64,000 bases of DNA from Bacillota bacterium (GTDB lineage Bacteria > Bacillota > Clostridia > Oscillospirales > Ruminococcaceae): the NCBI GenBank assembly GCA_023391005.1, contig JAEWBS010000088.1:1-64000 (forward strand). Direction: 5' to 3'. The notes under the pieces are model-generated. The model searched no databases and had not been told where the DNA came from. It was given only the letters and a program-made list of their open reading frames with translations. Below, in pieces: positions 36,181 to 45,164 of the stretch. The translations under genes were made by a program, and so were the position numbers. Each line of letters starts with the position of its first letter. Positions within the stretch are counted from its first letter, which is position 1.

Positions 36181-36666
36181 ATGATTAAAGGAAAAGTGTG
36201 GAAATACGGGGACAACGTCAACACCGATATCATCTCGCCGCCCGCCTCTCTGGAATACACCATCGAGGAGGCAAAGCCATTCACGATGGCCGCGGTAGAT
36301 GCCGACTTTGGCAAGCAATGCCGGCCCGGGGATATCTTTGTGGCACAGCATAATCTGGGCTCCGGCTCCAGCCGCGAAAATGCCCCGCTAATGCTCAAAG
36401 CACTGGGTATCCGTTATGTTATTGCCATGGACTATGCCCGCATTTTTTACCGCAACTGCATCAATATCGGCCTGTTGCCCATTGAGTGCGCCGAAACACA
36501 CCGCATTGAAAAGGGCGACATTCTGGAAGTGGATCATCGCGCGGGCACGATACGAAACGTTACAAAGAACGAAAGCTATTCGTGCAGTAAAATCCCTTCG
36601 CATATTGCCGAAATTGCCGACTGCGGCGGGCTGATAGGTTATATCAAATCTAAAAAACGGGGATAG
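36181..36666 (+). CDS. Aconitase-family hydro-lyase small subunit (LeuD/DmdB-like)
   Basis: The 161-residue protein is the swivel domain partner: VWKYGDNVNTDIISPP at the start and HNLGSGSSRENAP near residue 60 carry the substrate-binding signature of LeuD/DmdB. ATG 36181 follows GAAAGGAG; an upstream in-frame ATG at 36145 lies in the end of the large-subunit gene and is less likely. It would join the large subunit to form the active enzyme. It is the last gene of the operon before a hairpin terminator. Confidence 0.88.
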   Translation: MIKGKVWKYGDNVNTDIISPPASLEYTIEEAKPFTMAAVDADFGKQCRPGDIFVAQHNLGSGSSRENAPLMLKALGIRYVIAMDYARIFYRNCINIGLLPIECAETHRIEKGDILEVDHRAGTIRNVTKNESYSCSKIPSHIAEIADCGGLIGYIKSKKRG

Positions 36667-36678
36667 TTTGATTGAACG

Positions 36679-36730
36679 ACGGTAGGAAATCCAAGCTTCT
36701 CTTTTGGAGACGGTTTCCTGCCGTTTTTTT
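36679..36730 (+). terminator. Intrinsic terminator of the MatC/hydro-lyase operon
   Basis: ACGGTAGGAAA pairs with TTTCCTGCCGT (one G-U pair), followed by seven T. Confidence 0.8.
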
Positions 36731-36770
36731 GCAACACAAACCCTGTGAACAAATGAGTGATAAATTTTGA

Positions 36771-36814
36771 AGAGCCTTACTTTTCGAATTTCCTTTTTCG
36801 AAAAGTAAGGCTCT
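36771..36814. repeat. Long perfect hairpin
   Basis: AGAGCCTTACTTTTCGAA pairs with TTCGAAAAGTAAGGCTCT across a short loop. It has TTCG rather than a T run on the plus side. It may be a bidirectional terminator or a remnant of a mobile palindrome. Confidence 0.6.
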
Positions 36815-37264
36815 TTCGTAACAAAGGCTTATCCTTACTGAATTTTGATTTTAAAAATTAGATTTTATAAAAAAAGATTTAGGCCTGTTTCCAGCAAACG
36901 GTGCCCGTCGTTTCACTGCAATTTACGATCCATGAGCAGGCATTACCCCTAGACAAAAAGCATTTGACGCGCTCATCCTGACTTATTATGATGAGAAAAA
37001 CAATATCCATGCTGTTCACTTTGTGAAGCCAAATCAATGTTGGTCGAGGGGTCATTAGAAATAAAGCCAGAAGTATCATATCTCTTTGGCGTCTATTGGT
37101 TGGTGGATAAATCGGTCGTAACTAAAAAAGATCAACTTTTGATTTTTGTGATATACTTAAATAAGCCCACCGCTTACTAAACATCCGGTTCTCATACATA
37201 AAACCATCAAAAGGCGGCAGACGAGCTTTGCTGCGTAGATAAAATTGAAAGGTTGAATGACGAC
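36815..37264. other. Intergenic stretch, no gene supported
   Basis: A short frame near 36970-37055 reads YYDEKNNIHAVHFVKP, which could be a gene fragment, but I cannot place it in a family. The end leads into the VOC gene. Confidence 0.35.
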
Positions 37265-37678
37265 ATGCAGGAATTTAATACTATTGCAAACCCTAAAACC
37301 CACCCCAATGAGGTAGAGACTGCGGCGCGTTTTCACTTTGCGATCCATCATGTAGGCATCAATTGCGGGGATCCGGAAACTGGCCTTGAAACAGCTCGGG
37401 TACTTTGCGCTCTTTTTGGTCTCAGTCCGCGCACCGTGCCGGGCATTGCGACCTTTGCCGACCCTTTCGTTGAGTGTATGCACAAGAAGGGTCGCGGCAC
37501 GATGGGGCATGTCTGTGTGAGTACGATCGATGTCGACGGCGCGATGGTATACCTTGCCTCAAAAGGCGTTGAATTTATCGATGAGACCAAGAAGTTTGAT
37601 GAGGCGGGCCACTGTACCTTCGTCTATCTCAAGGGAGAGCTCTCGGGTTTTGCCTTCCATCTTAAGCAAGAAGAATAG
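37265..37678 (+). CDS. VOC-family protein resembling a KDPG-aldolase tail domain
   Basis: The 137-residue protein folds as a single glyoxalase/VOC unit: HFAIHHVGINCGDPE at the start of the domain, LCALFGL, KKGRGTMGHVCVST in the middle and FVYLKGELSGFAFHL at the end. It is close in order to the VOC domain that some Clostridia fuse to the C-terminus of 2-keto-3-deoxy-6-phosphogluconate aldolase, here free-standing. ATG 37265 is preferred; a TTG at 37253 is possible, and AAAGG lies before both. It may bind a metal and a keto acid or sugar acid. No neighbour is close enough to define an operon. Confidence 0.65.
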   Translation: MQEFNTIANPKTHPNEVETAARFHFAIHHVGINCGDPETGLETARVLCALFGLSPRTVPGIATFADPFVECMHKKGRGTMGHVCVSTIDVDGAMVYLASKGVEFIDETKKFDEAGHCTFVYLKGELSGFAFHLKQEE

Positions 37679-37802
37679 ACCTAGACTAAACGCTATTGAG
37701 AAAGATATTTTTTGTTACATTCCTTTGGGACATGTCTTGTATCCTGCTGGAAGGGGTAGATTGATAATAAAATATCATTTTCACAAGGAAAAATTTTAGC
37801 CG

Positions 37803-37836
37803 GGACTGTCTGTAGAAATATGGGCAGTCCTTTTTT
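37803..37836 (+). terminator. Intrinsic terminator after the VOC gene
   Basis: GGACTGTC pairs with GGCAGTCC (one G-U pair) and six T follow. Confidence 0.75.
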
Positions 37837-38033
37837 ATTAATGCAGTTGAAAAGTCGAAGAGGAGAGGTATAACAAAAACGAAAAATTGCTATAGTTTCA
37901 AATTATATTTGGAGTATCGATTATAGACACACATATAACATTGCATCAACAACATCGACATCATTTCCTTATTATAAAGTGTCAGTTCTGCACTGTAGAC
38001 TGTGGCTTGAAAAGGTGTCAAATGTGTAGTCCT

Positions 38034-38105
38034 AAAAAAATCTGATATATATTAAGAGCGCAGAAGGGAATCTAACGATTCCATTTCTGCGCTCTTAATA
38101 TATAC
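38034..38105 (-). terminator. Long hairpin terminator of the first gamma-glutamyltransferase gene
   Basis: A nearly perfect dyad of about 25 bp per arm (ATATATTAAGAGCGCAGAA and its complement) has seven A on its left, so on the minus strand it ends in seven T. It lies about 100 bases past the stop of the gene at 38207. Confidence 0.8.
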
Positions 38106-38206
38106 GGAGTATCAATTGTGTTCACTGCAACATACCGAAATATGGTATTACAACATGCTATAACGTTTCGCTTAGAATTTATTGTTTAAATAGGAGATGG
38201 TATGAT

Positions 38207-39982
38207 TTAATAGCCAACTGCCTTACCGTCACGGCGGGGGTCTGCGCCTCCGCGTAAGGTGTTGTCCTCCAGCTGAACAACACCGTGGACGCCGCCATAA
38301 TAAATATCCCAATCCTTGGTGCGGGTAATGGTATGTCCCATCGCTTCCAGCTCTTTCGAAACTACCTCAGAGATCCGCGTTTCCATTTTTAATTCCCCCG
38401 ATGTATTGAAGAAACGGGGGGTATCGATGGCTTTCTGAATGTCCATCTTATGATCGATGACATGGCTGATGACCTGCACAATTGTGGTGATAATACGGGT
38501 GGCGCCCGGCGTGCCGATGGTCATGAAGGGCTTACCGTCTTTGAGGATGATGGTTGGGCTCATAGAACTAAGCGGATGCTTGCCGCCTTCGATGGAGTTT
38601 GCTTTTCCCTCGCCTGTATCAAAGTCGGCCATCTCGTTATTAAGCAGGACGCCGGTTCCTCTCGCGGTAATGCCCGAACCGCCGTTATTGGTCTGCGTAA
38701 CCGAAACCATGTTACCATCCTTGTCCATGATAGAGAAGTGCGTTGTGTTTCCGCTGTGGAACACATAAGGATCACCGGCGGTGTAGCTCTGTGCCTTGGT
38801 CAGGTCGATATTCTTCGCAAGCGTTTCGGCATAGGCCTTGCTGGTCAATCCGTCTAACGGAACGTCAACAAAGTTCGTATCCGCCATATACTTGCCTCTG
38901 TCGGCAAAAACTGTTTTAAATACCTCGGAGAACAAATGGATGTATTCGGCGGAGTTGACCTCCATCGAAGCCACGTCAAAGGATTCCAGAACGTTTAATG
39001 CTTCGACCACAATCGTTCCGCCCGAGGAAGAGGGCGGGGAGGACAGAATTTCATACCCGCGGTAATTACCTGTGGCGCATGCCTTTTCCTCTACTTGATA
39101 GTTTTGCAGATCCTCCATCGTAATTTCGCAGCCGTATTCACGGGCCGTATTAATAACGGCGTCCGCAATCTCACCGGTGTAGAACCCGTCGACGCCTTTG
39201 TCGACAATTTTACGCATGGTGGCCCCTAAATCGGGGTTTTTGTAAAGGTCGCCGACTTCGTAGGGCATGCCGTCATCATAGTATATTTTTGCGGTCTCAT
39301 CCATATAGGTATACAGGTCATAGGAGCTTGTCAAAACCTCATTCATGAACGCGCCGACCTCAAAACCCTCTTCGGCCAGACGAATGGCAGGGGAGATGAC
39401 CTGCTCGCGACTCATGGTGCCGTACTTATCCAACGCATAGAGTATGCCCTTGACCTGACCGGGCACGCCAATGGAAGGACCGCCAATCATCTGATAGTAG
39501 CCGACATACTTGCCGTCCGCATCCTTTGGCCAGGTATCGGGGGTGGCCGCCGCCGGGGCAACCTCGCGGAAATCGATGAAGGTTGTTTCGCCCGTTTCGG
39601 CGAAGCGAATGGTCATAAACCCGCCGCCGCCCAATCCGGAATAGTATGATTCTACGGTGCTCATCGCAAAAGAAACAGCGGCGGCGGCGTCAATGGCGTT
39701 GCCGCCCGCCTTAATAATGTCGGTGCCTATTTTGCTGGCATAATAGTTTGCGGAGGAAACGACGCCGTTGCTTCCCACAGCATCGCGATCGTTGCGCTTC
39801 ATGTTGCCATCCGCATCATAGGGCAACCAAACCTCCTCCGAAATATCGGGCGCCTTCGATTGTACGATCGAGGAGGTTTCGCCGGAAGGCGACGCGCTGG
39901 GTGCGGGTTCTGCCCCGCCGCACGCAACTAAAGACACGAGCATGGCGCTGACAACGAATAAAGAAATAGCTCTTTTCACCAT
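38207..39982 (-). CDS. ggt: Gamma-glutamyltransferase lipoprotein 1
   Basis: The 591-residue protein starts with a lipoprotein signal ending LVACGG at residue 21. GGT motifs appear in order: GGNAIDAAAA, IDFREVAPAA (substrate-binding Arg), SSPPSSSGG, NTTHFSIMDKDGN with the autocleavage nucleophile Thr at 413, and HPLSSMSPTI with the oxyanion-hole and Ser residues. It is expected to self-cleave into two chains and to hydrolyse or transfer gamma-glutamyl groups outside the cell. The Gly-rich NNGGSG after the nucleophile differs from the NYYFGSG type of the other three copies, so its specificity may differ. AAAGGGG precedes ATG 39982. It reads opposite to the tandem copies. Confidence 0.92.
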   Translation of the reverse strand: MVKRAISLFVVSAMLVSLVACGGAEPAPSASPSGETSSIVQSKAPDISEEVWLPYDADGNMKRNDRDAVGSNGVVSSANYYASKIGTDIIKAGGNAIDAAAAVSFAMSTVESYYSGLGGGGFMTIRFAETGETTFIDFREVAPAAATPDTWPKDADGKYVGYYQMIGGPSIGVPGQVKGILYALDKYGTMSREQVISPAIRLAEEGFEVGAFMNEVLTSSYDLYTYMDETAKIYYDDGMPYEVGDLYKNPDLGATMRKIVDKGVDGFYTGEIADAVINTAREYGCEITMEDLQNYQVEEKACATGNYRGYEILSSPPSSSGGTIVVEALNVLESFDVASMEVNSAEYIHLFSEVFKTVFADRGKYMADTNFVDVPLDGLTSKAYAETLAKNIDLTKAQSYTAGDPYVFHSGNTTHFSIMDKDGNMVSVTQTNNGGSGITARGTGVLLNNEMADFDTGEGKANSIEGGKHPLSSMSPTIILKDGKPFMTIGTPGATRIITTIVQVISHVIDHKMDIQKAIDTPRFFNTSGELKMETRISEVVSKELEAMGHTITRTKDWDIYYGGVHGVVQLEDNTLRGGADPRRDGKAVGY

Positions 39983-40208
39983 GGTGATCCCCTTTCAACA
40001 CACATTTTTTAACCGGGCACCGGCATGTCTGTCCGCCTGTCACATCCGCAGGATCTACTGTTTTTCGCTTCCATTAATACTGAATTTTGATTATGTAAAG
40101 TATAAACCGAGGAAATTGAAGTGTCTATTTTTTCTCATATTTATCTCTTGAGGAGACTAATATATGAATAATGTACAATGTTTTGCCTTGCTATCATTAA
40201 AAGAATAC

Positions 40209-40244
40209 AAAAAGCCTTGGAGTTCATAGATTCCAAGGCTTTTT
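40209..40244 (-). terminator. Terminator of the first AstE-like gene
   Basis: AAAAAGCCTTGGA and TCCAAGGCTTTTT form a tight stem just past the stop codon at 40250; T follows on the minus strand. Confidence 0.8.
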
Positions 40245-40249
40245 AAGCG

Positions 40250-41101
40250 CTAGAGCATGCCGTATTCGGTTAAAATTCGTCCGACGATCGAGAGCTGATC
40301 TGAGACGCGGTTTGCCATCTCGTAGCCCCGAAAGGTCTCTACCGTGACCGTGGGAATAAGAAGCTGCTGCGACACCGCCTTGTTGATGCTCCCGTTGGGG
40401 GCAGGCGAAAAGTAGTCGAAGGGGTGGCTGCAAAGCAATCCTTGCTGTGTCTCGAGTATCATCTGTAAAAAGAAGTCGGACTGGTCGCCAAGCTCGGTGA
40501 AGATGAGCGCGCTTCCCAGAAAATCGTAACGGTCAGAAACGGTCTGCGCCTCGTGTAGGTCCAGCAGCATGCCGGGCGCGGCGCGGCGAATATCCTCAAA
40601 GATGGCGTTCGCCATTTTTTGTGTGTCATTTCGTTGCTCCTCCCCGGGGAAGTTGCGGTTTAGATCAAACCGGCCGAACACATAACGCGAAGGCGGTTGC
40701 GCCGTTGCCCCCATCCTGTTGGCCGGCGCCAGAATATACAGGCTGCCCGCCTTGATACACGCTTCTTTGAGCAGCCCGCCCGCGCGCCATGCGGCCTCTT
40801 CATCGCCGTGCACCCCCGCCACCACATAGATCGTGGCGCCCGGCTGCGCCCCGGTTAGTACCGTCACCTCGTTTTCATATTCGGTGCCTGCCCCGAGGAG
40901 ATAACTTTGGCGCGCGGTTTCATGCGCCGCTGCAAAATAGTCGGAAAAGTCGGACGGGTGCGCCGTTTCAAAGACGATGTCATACGGCGGGTCTATCGGC
41001 ATATCCGCAAGCGACCGTGCGGGCAAGAGCGGGGTGGACGGCTCGCCCGCGCAGCCCATAACCAGCAGCGCCGTCATCAGCGCAATCATTCGTTTATACA
41101 T
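40250..41101 (-). CDS. AstE/aspartoacylase-like metallo-deacylase lipoprotein
   Basis: The 283-residue protein has a lipoprotein signal ending LVMGC near residue 17. Its core has GVHGDEEA (zinc-binding His and Glu, H-x2-E), FDLNRNFPG with the substrate-binding Asn-Arg pair, and LLDLHEAQ with the third zinc His, the M14/AstE-ASPA order. It would remove an acyl or amino-acyl group from a glutamate-like compound at the cell surface. GGGAGGG precedes ATG 41101; an earlier ATG 39 bases upstream is not supported. It lies downstream of no other gene on this strand and is separated from gamma-glutamyltransferase 1 by its terminator. Confidence 0.8.
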   Translation of the reverse strand: MYKRMIALMTALLVMGCAGEPSTPLLPARSLADMPIDPPYDIVFETAHPSDFSDYFAAAHETARQSYLLGAGTEYENEVTVLTGAQPGATIYVVAGVHGDEEAAWRAGGLLKEACIKAGSLYILAPANRMGATAQPPSRYVFGRFDLNRNFPGEEQRNDTQKMANAIFEDIRRAAPGMLLDLHEAQTVSDRYDFLGSALIFTELGDQSDFFLQMILETQQGLLCSHPFDYFSPAPNGSINKAVSQQLLIPTVTVETFRGYEMANRVSDQLSIVGRILTEYGML

Positions 41102-41335
41102 GCTGCCCTCCCGTTTTTTGTGTTGCGCCCAGTATAGCACAAACAGGCAAATATAGAATATATTTCATAAAATCTGTAAAGATCTACAATTATTTATTCT
41201 GCTTTTATACATATCGTTCACCGAGAAATAAGAGAATAAATAGTAAAAGCATCCAGTGTATGATAAGGTTTAGATAGGAATGCCACGATTTATCCAAACA
41301 GTACGTACGGCAAATTGAATGAAGGAGCGTGCAAA

Positions 41336-43141
41336 ATGAAAAATAGAGTGCTATCTGTTCTGTTGGCTGCAATGCTTGTTCTCACGGCAACAGCTTGCCA
41401 GACAGCATCCTCGGTACCCGATTCCCAATCCTCAACGCCTGAAAGTATGGCCGAGCCAGAAAAGGGAACACCGACCCCCGCCTATTCGGTGGAGGGTTTT
41501 CAGACCGTTGACGCGGATGGTAAGCGCATCACCACGGGGCGGGACGCTACCGCAAAGACCGCCATGGCGACCGCTTCTAAATATGAGGTGTCGCAGGTCG
41601 GCGCCGAAATTATGAAGAAGGGCGGCAATGCCATCGACGCAGCCGTTGCAATGGGTTTTGCGCTGGGCGTTTGCGAGCCTTTCACCTCCGGGCTGGGGGG
41701 TGGCGGACTGGCCACCATCCACACTGAAACGGGCGAAAGTTTCTTTATCGATTTTCGTGAGATTGCACCGGCGGCCGCAACGCTCGACCTTTATCTTAAC
41801 GCGGACGGAACCGCCAACGGCAAAACCGTGACCGGCGGACTCGCTTCCGGTATTCCCGGCGAGGTTGCGGGGCTGCTCCATCTGCTTGAGAACTATGGAA
41901 CGATGTCCCGCGCGGAGGTTATCGAGCCCGCCATTCGCATCGCGACAGAGGGCTTCACCGTTTCGCGTTACTGCGCAAACGCCATTGCGGATGCCTATGA
42001 CAAGGCAATGAGCTTCCCCGAAATGCAGTCGGTTTATTGGACCCAAGACAGCTTGCCCTATCAAGAGGGCGACGTTATCACAAATCCCAACCTTGCAAAG
42101 GCGCTACAAAAAATTATAGATGAAGGCAAGGACGGTTTTTACAAGGGCGAAATTGCCGAGGCAATGGTCAAAACGCTGGCAAAGTATGAGGGCGTTATGA
42201 CGCTGGAAGACCTTGCGGGCTATGAGCCCATGGTGCGCGAGCCCGTTACCAGCAGCTACCGTGACTACACGATTATTTCCTCTCCGCCACCCTCCTCGGG
42301 CGGGACGCATCTTATCGAAATCCTTAATATCCTTGAGAACTATGACGTTGCTTCCCTCAAGGTGAATTCTCCCGAGTATATTCACCTCTTTGCCGAGGCC
42401 TTCAAGCTTTCTTACGCCGACCGCGCCAAGTATATGGCGGATACGGCCTTCGCAACGGTTCCTCTCAAGGGGCTGACCAGCAAGGACTATGCCGGGGAGC
42501 GTGCAAAGCTCATCGACCTTGACAAAGCGCAGGAGTTTGCTTTTGGCGACCCCACCCTCTTTGAGCACACCGATACCACCCACTTTTCGGTTGCCGACGC
42601 AAAGGGCAACTGCGTCGCCGTCACCAAGACCATCAATTACTACTTTGGCAGCGGCGTCATGGTCGAGGAGTTTGGCTTTATGATGAACAATGAGATGGAC
42701 GACTTCTCAACCAACCCCGAGAGCGTCAACAAGATTGAGCCGAGTAAAAAGCCCCTCTCCTCCATGAGCCCGACCGTGGTCCTCAAGCCGGACAAAAGCC
42801 CCTTCCTCGTATTGGGAACGCCCGGCGGCGCAAGAATTTTCGCATCGGTCGCACAGACCATCAGCCGTGTCATCGACAGCGGTATGAGCCTGCATGACGC
42901 CATCTGTGTTCCTAAAATCTGGAATAACGGCGGCGCGAACAACCTACAGTACGAGACGCCCCTCAAAGGTTATGAGCAGTATGAGGTCACCGAAGCGACG
43001 CTCAAGAAGCTTGAAGAGATGGCGCACGGAAAGATTACAACTGCGGCGTCAGGCGCGTTGCAGGCGATCCAGTTTATGGACGACGGCACGCTCTATGGCA
43101 CGGCAGATCCCCGTCAGGACGGCAAGGCTGTCGGCTATTAA
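41336..43141 (+). CDS. ggt: Gamma-glutamyltransferase lipoprotein 2
   Basis: The 601-residue protein has a lipoprotein signal ending LTATAC, a Ser/Pro linker and all GGT motifs: GGNAIDAAVA, IDFREIAPAA, SSPPPSSGG, DTTHFSVAD with nucleophile Thr 414, INYYFGSG and KPLSSMSPTV. AAGGAGCG before ATG 41336 sets the start. It is the first of three tandem copies in the same direction. It should act outside the cell on gamma-glutamyl compounds such as glutathione, gamma-glutamyl peptides or poly-gamma-glutamate, releasing glutamate or moving it to an acceptor; which of these cannot be read from sequence. Confidence 0.92.
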   Translation: MKNRVLSVLLAAMLVLTATACQTASSVPDSQSSTPESMAEPEKGTPTPAYSVEGFQTVDADGKRITTGRDATAKTAMATASKYEVSQVGAEIMKKGGNAIDAAVAMGFALGVCEPFTSGLGGGGLATIHTETGESFFIDFREIAPAAATLDLYLNADGTANGKTVTGGLASGIPGEVAGLLHLLENYGTMSRAEVIEPAIRIATEGFTVSRYCANAIADAYDKAMSFPEMQSVYWTQDSLPYQEGDVITNPNLAKALQKIIDEGKDGFYKGEIAEAMVKTLAKYEGVMTLEDLAGYEPMVREPVTSSYRDYTIISSPPPSSGGTHLIEILNILENYDVASLKVNSPEYIHLFAEAFKLSYADRAKYMADTAFATVPLKGLTSKDYAGERAKLIDLDKAQEFAFGDPTLFEHTDTTHFSVADAKGNCVAVTKTINYYFGSGVMVEEFGFMMNNEMDDFSTNPESVNKIEPSKKPLSSMSPTVVLKPDKSPFLVLGTPGGARIFASVAQTISRVIDSGMSLHDAICVPKIWNNGGANNLQYETPLKGYEQYEVTEATLKKLEEMAHGKITTAASGALQAIQFMDDGTLYGTADPRQDGKAVGY

Positions 43142-43243
43142 CAGGCGAAATTCTGTCATCCGAAGGGTGAGGGGTGTGCCGAGATATTTGAATAAGCAAT
43201 ATGCGCCATCACTCAAGTTCTTATAAAATAAGGGGGTTAAACA

Positions 43244-45061
43244 ATGAAAAACAAGGTATGCTCACTTCTTCTGGCCGCCGCGCTCATATTTTCCGCTGCC
43301 GCCTGCCAGAGCGCTACCACCTCCGCGCCTCCCGCCGAGCCCTCCTCAACGCCGCCCGTATCTTCCCAGACGCCCTCCGAGTCGTCATCGGCAGATAACT
43401 CCGGGCAGGCTGCCGGGGACTGGAAGCCCTTTGATGCTGAGGGAAAGCCCCTGAGAACCGACCGTGACGCCAACGGAAAGGTCGGCGTTGTGGCCGCCGC
43501 GAACTATGACGCGGCAAAAGCCGGACTTGAAGTGCTCAAGCAGGGCGGAAACGCCGTTGACGCGGCGGTGGCAACCGGTTTTGCGCTGGGCGTTTGCGAG
43601 CCCAACGCTTCGGGGCTGGGCGGCGGTGGGTTTATGATGATCCATTCGGCCAAGGACAACTCCACCAAATTCATCGACTTCCGTGAGATTGCCCCCGCGG
43701 CCGCCACCACCGAGCTTTGGCAAAAAGACGCCGAGGGCAAGGTTATTGGCAACCAGACCGCCGAGGGCGGCAAGTCGGTCGCCGTTCCCGGCGAAGTTGC
43801 GGGACTGCTCTATGCGCTTGAGAACTACGGCACCATGAGCCGCGAGCAGGTTATGCAGCCCGCCATTGATTATGCGAACAACGGCTATACCGTTTCTCCC
43901 GTTTTTTCCGGCATGATTCAGGATAATTTCGAGTATATGAACAAGTATCCCGAGCTGGGCAAATATTATCTCAAAAATGGCCTGCCTTACGCGACGGGTG
44001 ACCATTTTTCCAACCCTGACCTTGCAAAGACGCTGAGCATGATCGCAAAGGACGGTCGCGATGCCTTCTATAAAGGCGCGGTCGCCGAAAAGTTTGTCGA
44101 GTCGGTCAATAAGTACGGCGGCGTCATGACTCTGGCCGACCTTGCCAACTACGAGCCTAAAATCCGCGACGTGCTGGTGGGCAGCTATCGCGGTTATGAC
44201 ATCATCACACCGCCGCCCCCCTCTTCAGGCGGCGCGCATCTCATCCAGATGCTCAATATCCTTGAGAATTTTGACCTCGCGTCGATGGAGGTCAATTCAG
44301 CCGAGTATCTGCACCTCTTCTCCGAGACATTTAAAATTGCCTTTGCCGATCGCGCTAAGTATATGGCCGACACCGATTTCAGCGACGTGCCTGTCGCCGG
44401 TCTGATCAGCAAGGATTACGCACAGCAGTGGGCGGAGAAAATTGATCCCGCTAAGAGCCAGAGCTTCTCGGCGGGCGAGCCGTTCCAATATCAGTCCGGC
44501 TCGACGACCCATTTTTCGGTCGCCGATAAGGACGGAAACATCGTCGCGGTGACAAAGACCATTAATTTCTTCTTTGGTTCCAAAATTGCCATTGAGGGCT
44601 TTGGCTTTATCGCAAACGATGAAATGGACGACTTCTCATCCAGTCCCGAGAGCGTCAATAAGATCGAACCGGGCAAAAAGCCCCTTTCCTCCATGACACC
44701 CACCATCATCCTCAAGGACGGAAAGCCGATCGCAACGCTCGGCTCTCCCGGCGCGACACGTATTTTCCCGACGCTGGCACAGGTCATTTCTCACATCATC
44801 GACCATGGCATGGATATTCAGGAGGCCATCGACACCCCCCGCATCTTTGACAATACCGGCGACACCATCTATCATGAGACGGGCGCAAACGGCATTGATC
44901 CCGCCGTCGTCGAGCAGCTGGTCGCAATGGGGCATAAGGTCAAGGCGCAGGGCGAATGGGATCTTTACTTTGGCGGCGTTCAGGGCATTATCTATCTTGA
45001 GGATGGCTCGCTGCGCGGAGGCGCGGACCCCCGCCGCGACGGTAAGGCGGTCGGCTATTAA
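43244..45061 (+). CDS. ggt: Gamma-glutamyltransferase lipoprotein 3
   Basis: The 605-residue protein begins MKNKVCSLLLAAALIF with lipobox Cys at SAAAC and a long Ser/Pro linker. It has DFREIAPAAAT, PPPPSSGGAHLIQM, STTHFSVAD with nucleophile Thr 421, INFFFGS and KPLSSMTPTI, where the usual SSMSP Ser is Thr. Its ribosome site AAGGGGG and signal peptide are nearly the same as those of copy 4, which points to a recent tandem duplication. The copy ends DPRRDGKAVGY like copies 1 and 2. Expected to be surface-anchored and self-processed. Confidence 0.92.
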   Translation: MKNKVCSLLLAAALIFSAAACQSATTSAPPAEPSSTPPVSSQTPSESSSADNSGQAAGDWKPFDAEGKPLRTDRDANGKVGVVAAANYDAAKAGLEVLKQGGNAVDAAVATGFALGVCEPNASGLGGGGFMMIHSAKDNSTKFIDFREIAPAAATTELWQKDAEGKVIGNQTAEGGKSVAVPGEVAGLLYALENYGTMSREQVMQPAIDYANNGYTVSPVFSGMIQDNFEYMNKYPELGKYYLKNGLPYATGDHFSNPDLAKTLSMIAKDGRDAFYKGAVAEKFVESVNKYGGVMTLADLANYEPKIRDVLVGSYRGYDIITPPPPSSGGAHLIQMLNILENFDLASMEVNSAEYLHLFSETFKIAFADRAKYMADTDFSDVPVAGLISKDYAQQWAEKIDPAKSQSFSAGEPFQYQSGSTTHFSVADKDGNIVAVTKTINFFFGSKIAIEGFGFIANDEMDDFSSSPESVNKIEPGKKPLSSMTPTIILKDGKPIATLGSPGATRIFPTLAQVISHIIDHGMDIQEAIDTPRIFDNTGDTIYHETGANGIDPAVVEQLVAMGHKVKAQGEWDLYFGGVQGIIYLEDGSLRGGADPRRDGKAVGY

Positions 45062-45164
45062 CAGCCGGCATCCCGCTGTTTAAAGGGATGAAGGGGCGTG
45101 TCGCGGCATCAGACCCAACAATACGCCCCGCTGCTTAAATTCTGACACAATAAGAGGTTTAACA

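Noticed and set aside
34905..36666. Leucine biosynthesis leuCD
   Set aside because: No leuA or leuB nearby, sigma-54 promoter and a dicarboxylate carrier in the same operon; a catabolic hydro-lyase is more likely, though not proven.
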